Assembly (NCBI GenBank): GCA_017400025.1
Contig: JAFQAF010000088.1
Span: 1 to 10,242 of the forward strand
Reading direction: 5' to 3'
Origin: Oscillospiraceae bacterium
Lineage (GTDB): Bacteria; Bacillota_A; Clostridia; Oscillospirales; Ruminococcaceae
DNA length: 10,242 nucleotides
The notes under the pieces: model-generated
What the model saw: the letters and a program-made list of their open reading frames with translations, nothing else
What the model was told of the DNA's origin: nothing
Databases searched by the model: none
Part shown: positions 6,691 through 10,242 of the stretch, piece after piece
How the letters are laid out: every line of letters begins with the position of its first letter
How positions within the stretch are numbered: position 1 is the stretch's first letter
Position numbers and translations under genes: made by a program

Positions 6691-7687
6691 AGTAGAAGTC
6701 TTCCGCAGGCATTGCACCGCCTACAGATGCAGGGTTCTGTGCTGCCAGAACTGTGCAGTAGTTTTCTACCAGAGCTTTCATTTCTTCGCCAACCACGCAA
6801 GTGATGTTGCACTGTGGGATAGCTTTCTTTGCCAGAGGTTCTTTTGCCACGATGCCGTATTCAGCCACCCATGCAGCAGCTTCGTCAACATTTGCTGTTA
6901 CATATTCTGTGGATGCTGCATAGTCTGCAAGGAATACGTCAAAGGCTTCCTTGTTTTCTGTGATAAAGGCTTTTCTTGCCACCAGTGTGCCTGTGATAAG
7001 CTGCTGGTCAGAGATTTTGCCCCATTCTTCTGTCATATCAAGGCAAACCTTTACATTTTCGTTCTGTGCCATAACAGCTGTTACGTATGGCTGTGGCAGC
7101 ATAGCTACCATATCGCCTTCTGCTGCTGCCAGCAGTGCGCCTACTTCTGTAGCTTCGCTCTTGTATTCGATTGTCACATCTGTGTCAGGGTCAATGCCGT
7201 TTTCTGCCAGGATGTGGTGCAGTGTGTATTCAGGTGTAGTGCCTTTGCCTGTTGTGTAGATTGTTTTACCTTTCAGGTCTTCGATTGTGTTTACAGATTC
7301 ACCAATCTGTACCATATACAGAACGCCCAGTGTGTTTACTGCAACCACCTGGATTTCGCCCTGTGTTTTGTTGTAAAGTGTGGCTGCCACGTTTGCAGGC
7401 ACTGCTGCAACGTCCAGTTCACCTTTGATAAGCAGAGGGTTTATTTCTGCTGCTGTACCGTACATTGTAACGTTGTATTCGTTGCCGGTGTAGGCTTCGT
7501 CAGCATTGTTTGCTTCTGCGTCTTTCATAAGTTTTGTCATACCCATTGTTGTAGGGCCTTTCATGCCGGCAATGCGGAATGCAGCTGTCTGTGCAGGTGT
7601 TTCATCCTGTGCAGGTTCGGAAGAACATGCTGTGAAAACTGACAGGCACATTACCATAGCCAGTGCAAGACTGAGTATCTTTTTCAT
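6680..7687 (-). CDS. ABC substrate-binding lipoprotein, NitT/TauT (COG0715-like)
   Basis: This is the extracytoplasmic binding protein that captures the ligand and delivers it to the permease. From the ATG at 7685-7687 it has 335 residues. It begins with a signal peptide, MKKILSLALAMVMCLSVFTAC; C21 in the FTAC lipobox would be lipidated and hold the protein to the membrane. The mature part has the two-lobe pattern: FRIAGMKGPTTMGMTKL, then LLIKGELDVAAVPANVAATLY, DLKGKTIYTTGKGTTPEYTL and a C-terminal lobe (YGIVAKEPLAKKAIPQ). A longer reading from 7747 adds 20 polar residues ahead of the signal peptide. It is rejected because SD GGAAAGGA (7696-7703) sits 8 bases before the 7687 start. The ligand is unknown; sulfonates, nitrate, pyrimidines and thiamine precursors are bound by relatives. 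Confidence 0.88.
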   Translation of the reverse strand: MKKILSLALAMVMCLSVFTACSSEPAQDETPAQTAAFRIAGMKGPTTMGMTKLMKDAEANNADEAYTGNEYNVTMYGTAAEINPLLIKGELDVAAVPANVAATLYNKTQGEIQVVAVNTLGVLYMVQIGESVNTIEDLKGKTIYTTGKGTTPEYTLHHILAENGIDPDTDVTIEYKSEATEVGALLAAAEGDMVAMLPQPYVTAVMAQNENVKVCLDMTEEWGKISDQQLITGTLVARKAFITENKEAFDVFLADYAASTEYVTANVDEAAAWVAEYGIVAKEPLAKKAIPQCNITCVVGEEMKALVENYCTVLAAQNPASVGGAMPAEDFYYVG

Positions 7688-7737
7688 AATATCTATCCTT
7701 TCCATATCAACACATCCGTGTTGTTTTTTGCTATTAC

Positions 7738-7746
7738 ATTGTATCA
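7738..7746 (-). promoter_or_regulatory. Extended -10 promoter of the ABC operon
   Basis: Reading leftward, TGATACAAT is an extended -10 (TGn plus TACAAT, 5 of 6). No good -35 stands 17 bases upstream; instead a GTTGC-CACA-GCAAC inverted pair (7766-7779) lies there and could be an activator or repressor site. The start would be near 7731, giving a leader of about 44 bases, too short for a usual riboswitch. Confidence 0.5.
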
Positions 7747-7843
7747 CAGTATGTATATTTTTTACGTTGCCACAGCAACATTTATTTTTGCTTGTTAAAT
7801 TTTAGTCAATTGCACAATAATTGTGGAAAAAGGCAATTGTTTG

Positions 7844-7852
7844 TGGTACAAT
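7844..7852 (+). promoter_or_regulatory. Extended -10 promoter of the tRNA-Ser gene
   Basis: TGGTACAAT is a TGn extended -10 with TACAAT (5 of 6), 11 bases before the first base of the tRNA. A candidate -35 (TTGTGG, 7821-7826) is 20 bases upstream, longer than usual, so the extended -10 may carry recognition. Confidence 0.55.
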
Positions 7853-7863
7853 ATATATGTTAG

Positions 7864-7954
7864 GGAGGTGTACCCAAGTGGCTGAAGGGTTCGGATTCGA
7901 AATCCGATAGGGTAGGCAACTGCCGCAAGAGTTCAAATCTCTTCACCTCCGCCA
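7864..7954 (+). tRNA. tRNA-Ser, anticodon CGA, CCA encoded
   Basis: The acceptor stem GGAGGTG (7864-7870) pairs fully with CACCTCC (7944-7950). The discriminator is G7951 and CCA follows. The D arm CCC...GGG is present. The anticodon stem TCGGA/TCCGA (7891-7895, 7903-7907) encloses the 7-base loop TTCGAAA, giving anticodon CGA at 7898-7900, which reads serine codon UCG. The long variable arm (about 7908-7926) makes it a class II tRNA, as required for serine. The T arm is AAGAG-TTCAAAT-CTCTT. Confidence 0.97.
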
Positions 7955-7955
7955 G

Positions 7956-7996
7956 AGAGCTGTGTCTTGCTGCAGGCATGGCTCTTTTATTTTTTG
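7956..7996 (+). terminator. Terminator of the tRNA-Ser gene
   Basis: A 12-bp stem including four G-U pairs (7956-7967 with 7974-7985) and a 6-base loop is followed by TTTATTTTTT. It starts 2 bases after the tRNA CCA end. Confidence 0.8.
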
Positions 7997-8004
7997 CCGC
8001 TGTG

Positions 8005-8013
8005 TGGTATCAT
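8005..8013 (+). promoter_or_regulatory. Possible extended -10 of the membrane-anchored protein gene
   Basis: TGGTATCAT is TGn plus TATCAT (5 of 6 match to TATAAT). The -35 region (7985-7990, TTTTAT) is poor and overlaps the tRNA terminator tract. The start would be near 8020. Confidence 0.35.
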
Positions 8014-8047
8014 TTAGCCATAACCGGTAAACCGGCGGGAGGTTATT

Positions 8048-8428
8048 ATGACAAAGAAAGACCAATACAGAAAAAGACTGATTTTAATCATGGCCATGGT
8101 GGTGTTTTTTGCCGCGGCATCCATAGTGGCCGGCGGCGGTGTGTCCTTTACAAAGGGGCGCTGTATCAGGGCAGAAAACGGCAGCTGCATGATAGTGATG
8201 GAAAACTCCCCGGTGGTGATGAAAAACAGCACAAACCACAAAAGCCCTTTCAGAAAATATTCCACCGGTGACAGCCTGCTGATAATCCACGGCCCGGTAC
8301 AGGAAACCCTGCCCGGCGGCACAGATGTGCACTGGGCGGTGAAGCTTTCCGGCGGCAGTATTGAAGACGTACCCCGGGATATAATCACGGTGCTGGAGGA
8401 TATGGGCTGGGTAATACTGAAAGAGTAG
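8048..8428 (+). CDS. Small membrane-anchored or secreted protein, unknown function
   Basis: This protein has 126 residues and I do not recognise it with confidence. The basic start MTKKDQYRKR is followed by one hydrophobic segment (residues 11-29, LILIMAMVVFFAAASIVAG), so it is a single-pass or signal-anchored protein with its C-terminus outside. Two cysteines (C39, C47) could form a disulfide. The segment TGDSLLIIHGPVQETLPGG (73-91) followed by a strand WAVKL resembles the GD-hydrophobic-G-ETxP pattern of small OB-like extracellular domains in Firmicutes (DUF3221/YobA type); this is a weak resemblance. The C-terminus is acidic and amphipathic (IEDVPRDIITVLEDMGW). SD GGGAGG (8037-8042) is 5 bases from the ATG. 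It is monocistronic, between the tRNA terminator and a bidirectional terminator. Confidence 0.75.
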   Translation: MTKKDQYRKRLILIMAMVVFFAAASIVAGGGVSFTKGRCIRAENGSCMIVMENSPVVMKNSTNHKSPFRKYSTGDSLLIIHGPVQETLPGGTDVHWAVKLSGGSIEDVPRDIITVLEDMGWVILKE

Positions 8429-8486
8429 AAAAGCGGAGTTTTTGTAAAACAGCACTCTGCCCGCCTGCAAAATACAGTACAAAAGC

Positions 8487-8520
8487 AAAGACACCCGGAC
8501 CGGGTGTCTTTTATGTTTTA
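8487..8520 (+). terminator. Bidirectional terminator between convergent genes
   Basis: An 11-bp perfect stem AAAGACACCCG/CGGGTGTCTTT (8487-8497, 8501-8511) with loop GAC is followed rightward by TATGTTTTA after its own T run. Leftward, TTTGCTTTTG follows. It serves the rightward membrane-protein gene and the leftward small gene, whose stop codon overlaps it by one base. Confidence 0.85.
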
Positions 8521-8744
8521 TCTCCGGAAATTATTTTTTCCAGCAAGCCATCTATGGTGTGCGGACTGTCCCGGCCGGCGGCGGTGCCGGGGCCGCGGTT
8601 TGCAGACAGCCTTTTTTCAGCTGTCAGCGTGTCTGCATATCTGCTGTCCAGAAACTGCAGAATTCTGTCCAGCTCCTCTTTTATTTCATACAGGCTGTCA
8701 TACAGTTTTTCTATATCTGCAGCACTTACCGGTAATTTTTCCAT
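8511..8744 (-). CDS. Small helical protein, unknown function
   Basis: This is a 77-residue protein without a family I can name. Residues 6-33 (VSAADIEKLYDSLYEIKEEL onward) form a clearly amphipathic, acidic helix with heptad-like hydrophobic spacing, probably a coiled coil or helical hairpin. A Gly/Ala/Arg-rich linker follows (ANRGPGTAAGRDSP, 48-61), then a C-terminal helix (TIDGLLEKII, 63-72). There is no signal or membrane segment, so it should be cytosolic. SD GAAGG (8754-8758) precedes the ATG, and the leftward promoter TTGTCA-N17-TATGAT drives it. It diverges from an XRE regulator across two shared operators, so that regulator probably controls it. Possible roles include a partner or antagonist of the regulator, but nothing in the sequence proves this. 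Confidence 0.7.
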   Translation of the reverse strand: MEKLPVSAADIEKLYDSLYEIKEELDRILQFLDSRYADTLTAEKRLSANRGPGTAAGRDSPHTIDGLLEKIISGDKT

Positions 8745-8766
8745 AATAATACACCTTCACATATTT

Positions 8767-8785
8767 TGACATTCAGTAAATGTCA
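8767..8785. promoter_or_regulatory. Operator copy 1 of a twin-operator region
   Basis: TGACATT-CAGTA-AATGTCA is a perfect 7-bp inverted repeat with a 5-base centre. It lies just downstream of the start expected for the leftward promoter and overlaps the -35 region of the rightward promoter. Copy 2 is 53 bp away, centre to centre, in the same orientation. Confidence 0.8.
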
Positions 8786-8796
8786 TATCATAAACA

Positions 8797-8825
8797 ATCA
8801 TAACATATAATCACATTATTGACAA
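8797..8825 (-). promoter_or_regulatory. Promoter of the small helical protein gene
   Basis: Reading leftward, TTGTCA (8820-8825), exactly 17 bases, then TATGAT (8797-8802); each box matches 5 of 6 consensus bases. The -35 lies within operator copy 2 and the start near 8790 lies just before operator copy 1. Confidence 0.65.
8806..8811 (+). promoter_or_regulatory. -10 box of the XRE regulator promoter
   Basis: A perfect TATAAT gives a rightward start near 8818, directly before operator copy 2. The -35 position (8783-8788, TCATAT) is poor and partly covered by operator copy 1. It overlaps the divergent leftward promoter. Confidence 0.55.
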
Positions 8826-8838
8826 TCAGTAAATGTCA
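8820..8838. promoter_or_regulatory. Operator copy 2 of a twin-operator region
   Basis: TGACAAT-CAGTA-AATGTCA has the same centre and right arm as copy 1, with one arm mismatch. The shared stretch TTGACAnTCAGTAAATGTCA is identical at 19 of 20 positions. It covers the first transcribed bases of the XRE gene and ends against that gene's SD (8838-8843), so bound protein could block transcription. Confidence 0.8.
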
Positions 8839-8851
8839 AAGGATGTGCGAT

Positions 8852-9091
8852 ATGTTTATAAATAAAGCCAAAGACGGCAGAAACAATTTATGCGGAGAAA
8901 AGATAGCTCTTCTGCGCAAAAGTCAGAAACTTTCACAGAGACGGCTTGCCGATAAAATGCAGCTGGCTGGCGTTGATATGGATAAAAACGCCGTACAACG
9001 AATTGAAGCAGGCAAAAGATTTGTGACCGATATAGAGCTGAAAGCCTTTGCGGCTGTGCTTGGCACAGATATAAACTGTCTTGTTGAATAG
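8852..9091 (+). CDS. XRE-family (Cro/CI-type) HTH regulator
   Basis: This is a 79-residue protein consisting of little more than one helix-turn-helix domain, expected to bind palindromic operators as a dimer. GEKIALLRKSQKLSQRRLADKMQ (15-37) holds the first helices; DKNAVQRIEAGKRFVTDIEL (44-63) holds the recognition helix and the XRE-type I-x-G motif. AFAAVLGTDINCLVE is the usual last helix. In-frame upstream starts exist at 8843 (ATG) and 8819 (TTG). I chose 8852 because AAAGGA (8838-8843) sits 8 bases before it and the other starts would run through the SD or operator copy 2. Operators flanking its promoter suggest autoregulation plus control of the divergent small gene. No ligand domain is present. 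Confidence 0.85.
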   Translation: MFINKAKDGRNNLCGEKIALLRKSQKLSQRRLADKMQLAGVDMDKNAVQRIEAGKRFVTDIELKAFAAVLGTDINCLVE

Positions 9092-9112
9092 TGTGATACA
9101 GAATATATACAG

Positions 9113-9148
9113 ACAGGAAGCGGCAGATGTCTGCCGCTTCCTGTTTTT
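9113..9148 (+). terminator. Terminator after the first XRE gene
   Basis: A perfect 14-bp stem (9113-9126 with 9131-9144) and ATGT loop is followed by TTTTT. Its core, AAGCGGCAGA and TCTGCCGCTT, recurs in the terminator at 9515-9540. It begins 22 bases after the stop codon. Confidence 0.93.
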
Positions 9149-9278
9149 CAGCACTAATTTCTGCTTCATTTCAACAGTAAAATGGCTGCTGCCTCCATCT
9201 GCTTGAATTATAGTCTTTTTAACGACAATAGTCAATATAACGGCTATACATTAAAATCAAATCAGAGGAGGTGGAAAT

Positions 9279-9497
9279 ATGATAGTATACAATCCTTTTT
9301 GGGACACACTTAAAAAATCTGACCAATCTACCTATACTCTGATAAAAAATCATCATATTTCCAGCTCTACAATCAGCAAACTGCGAAATAACAAGCCTCT
9401 GAACACTACAACAATAAATGATTTGTGCAGAATACTAAAGTGCCATGTAGAAGATATTATGGCCTATATTCCTTCTGAAGATGACCAGATTTTATAA
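9279..9497 (+). CDS. Small XRE-family HTH regulator (HTH_26/YozG-like)
   Basis: This is a 72-residue DNA-binding protein made of one HTH domain. TYTLIKNHHISSSTISKLRNNKPLNTTTI (18-46) is the helix-turn-helix with the serine-rich turn of this subgroup. INDLCRILKCHVEDIMAYIP (46-65) is the final helix pair and hallmark tail of YozG-like Cro/CI proteins. The SD is very strong (AGGAGG, 9266-9271, 7-base spacing). The gene is visibly more A+T-rich than the conserved genes in the window, with many AAA, ATA and AAT codons, as in genes carried by mobile elements. It stands alone: the upstream gene ends in a terminator, and no structural gene, toxin or recombinase is adjacent. Its target is unknown. A clear -35/-10 pair was not found in 9149-9278. 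Confidence 0.83.
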   Translation: MIVYNPFWDTLKKSDQSTYTLIKNHHISSSTISKLRNNKPLNTTTINDLCRILKCHVEDIMAYIPSEDDQIL

Positions 9498-9514
9498 TAT
9501 TGAAATATATAATA

Positions 9515-9540
9515 AAAAGCGGCAGAAATCTGCCGCTTTT
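9515..9540. terminator. Bidirectional terminator with recurring core
   Basis: An 11-bp stem (9515-9525 with 9530-9540) and AAAT loop lies between convergent genes. Rightward it ends in TTTT then ACTGTTTTT and serves the second XRE gene. Leftward it runs into TTTTTATT and serves the SPFH gene. The core matches the terminator at 9113-9148. Confidence 0.9.
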
Positions 9541-9556
9541 ACTGTTTTTATAATGC

Positions 9557-10242
9557 TTATTCAGCTTTTTCTGTTTCTGTTGCAATTTCTTTTACGCTGG
9601 AAACAAGGCCGGCCAGATTCCGGATTTCGCTTGGAACAATCAGTTTTGTAGCTTTGCCGTCTGCAACCTTCTGCAGTGTTTCAAGGCTGCGGAGAGTGAG
9701 CACCTTCTGTGAAGGGTCTGCTTCGTTCAGCATACGGATGGATTCTGCCATAGCGCGCTGTACTGTGAGAATAGCTTCTGCTTCACCTTCAGCTTCACGG
9801 ATTTTCTGTTCCTTGATAGCGTCTGCACGGAGGATGGCGGATTCTTTTTCACCTTCTGCCACCAGGATAGCAGAGCGTTTTTCACCTTCTGCACGAAGGA
9901 TGGATTCACGGCGCTGGCGTTCAGCCTTCATCTGTTTTTCCATTGCGTCCTGAATTTCGTGCGGAGGGATAATGTTTTTCAGTTCAACACGGTTTACCTT
10001 GATACCCCAGCGGTCTGTAGCTTCGTCCAGCAGGGATGTAATCTGTGTGTTGATAACGTCACGGGATGTGAGGGTGTGGTCCAGTTCCAGTTCACCGATG
10101 ATGTTACGCAGTGTTGTGGCTGTCAGGTTTTCAATGGCGGAAATAGGTCTTTCAACGCCGTATGTGTACAGCTTGGAGTCTGTAACCTGGAAGAAAACAA
10201 CAGTGTCAATCTGCATTGTAACGTTATCGCGTGTGATAACCG
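9557..10242 (-). CDS. SPFH/stomatin-like protein (QmcA family), 5'-truncated
   Basis: This is a membrane-scaffold protein of the stomatin/prohibitin/flotillin class, which forms large oligomers in lipid domains and often assists membrane proteases. The visible 227 residues are the C-terminal part, open at the right edge; the N-terminal membrane segment and start are outside, and the reading frame continues upstream of the internal ATG at 10216 (VITRDNVT). Conserved SPFH blocks are VTMQIDTVVFFQVTD, YGVERPISAIENLTATTLRN, GELELDHTLTSRD and WGIKVNRVELKNIIPP. A charged coiled coil follows with an 11-residue period (ILRAEGEKRSA, ILVAEGEKESA, ILRADAIKEQK), then QRAMAESIRML and a hydrophobic C-terminal stretch. 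An NfeD-type partner, if present, would lie outside the window. Confidence 0.92.
   Translation of the reverse strand, partial: VITRDNVTMQIDTVVFFQVTDSKLYTYGVERPISAIENLTATTLRNIIGELELDHTLTSRDVINTQITSLLDEATDRWGIKVNRVELKNIIPPHEIQDAMEKQMKAERQRRESILRAEGEKRSAILVAEGEKESAILRADAIKEQKIREAEGEAEAILTVQRAMAESIRMLNEADPSQKVLTLRSLETLQKVADGKATKLIVPSEIRNLAGLVSSVKEIATETEKAE

Noticed and set aside
7708..7729. CAACAC-ATCC-GTGTTG hairpin with six T on the plus strand
   Set aside because: It is terminator-like rightward, but no rightward transcript is expected there. In the leftward leader of the importer it is short and does not cover the SD, so no role can be supported.
7688..7730. Possible riboswitch upstream of the ABC importer
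   Set aside because: The leader from the best promoter is only about 44 bases and has no conserved riboswitch core such as a TPP or PreQ1 pattern.
7930..7954. tRNA-Ser 3' end as an integration attachment site
   Set aside because: No second copy of the tRNA 3' sequence and no integrase were found within the window; an element boundary outside it cannot be judged.
9770..9910. 33-bp periodic repeat suggesting a CRISPR or tandem repeat
   Set aside because: The period matches the 11-residue coiled-coil repeats in the SPFH protein (ILRAEGEK-type), which is normal for stomatin-like proteins; copies are imperfect and coding.

Overview
The window looks like the chromosome of a spore-forming Clostridia-class Firmicute, probably a gut lineage. 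Four things support this. The heat-shock genes run hrcA-grpE-dnaK under a CIRCE operator. The DnaK N-terminus lacks the extra segment that Gram-negative DnaK carries after about residue 77. A clear SpoVT sporulation regulator is present. Shine-Dalgarno (SD) sites are strong AGGAGG-type and promoters are sigma-A-like. Base composition is moderate, with A+T-rich intergenic regions. A genus cannot be named from the sequence alone.

Left part (1-4404): a leftward heat-shock operon, hrcA-grpE-dnaK, has dnaK running off the left edge. It is driven by one strong promoter with a CIRCE operator at its start site. Diverging from it are hemW (radical SAM haem chaperone) and then spoVT (AbrB-GAF sporulation regulator). 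The spoVT SD site is buried in a long inverted repeat. Between spoVT and the next gene lie a palindromic, possibly mobile repeat and a leftward terminator.

Middle (4405-7950): leftward genes for a Cof-type HAD phosphatase, and for a complete three-gene ABC importer of the NitT/TauT type (lipoprotein binding protein, permease, short ATPase). The importer ends in a clear terminator. Its promoter faces away from a rightward tRNA-Ser(CGA) gene, which has its own terminator.

Right part (7955-9540): an islet of small genes follows the tRNA. It holds a membrane-anchored protein of unknown function, a small helical protein of unknown function transcribed leftward, and a small XRE-family regulator diverging from it. 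The shared 107-bp control region carries two near-identical 19-bp operators, 53 bp apart, that bracket two overlapping divergent promoters. A second, A+T-rich XRE regulator follows. Both XRE genes end in terminators with the same palindromic core.

Right edge (9557-10242): the C-terminal two-thirds of a leftward SPFH/stomatin-like membrane scaffold protein.

No CRISPR array, transposase, integrase or complete named defence system is visible. The strongest candidates for something undescribed are the twin-operator switch (8511-9091), the SD-occluding inverted repeat at spoVT, and the palindromic element at 4195-4279.
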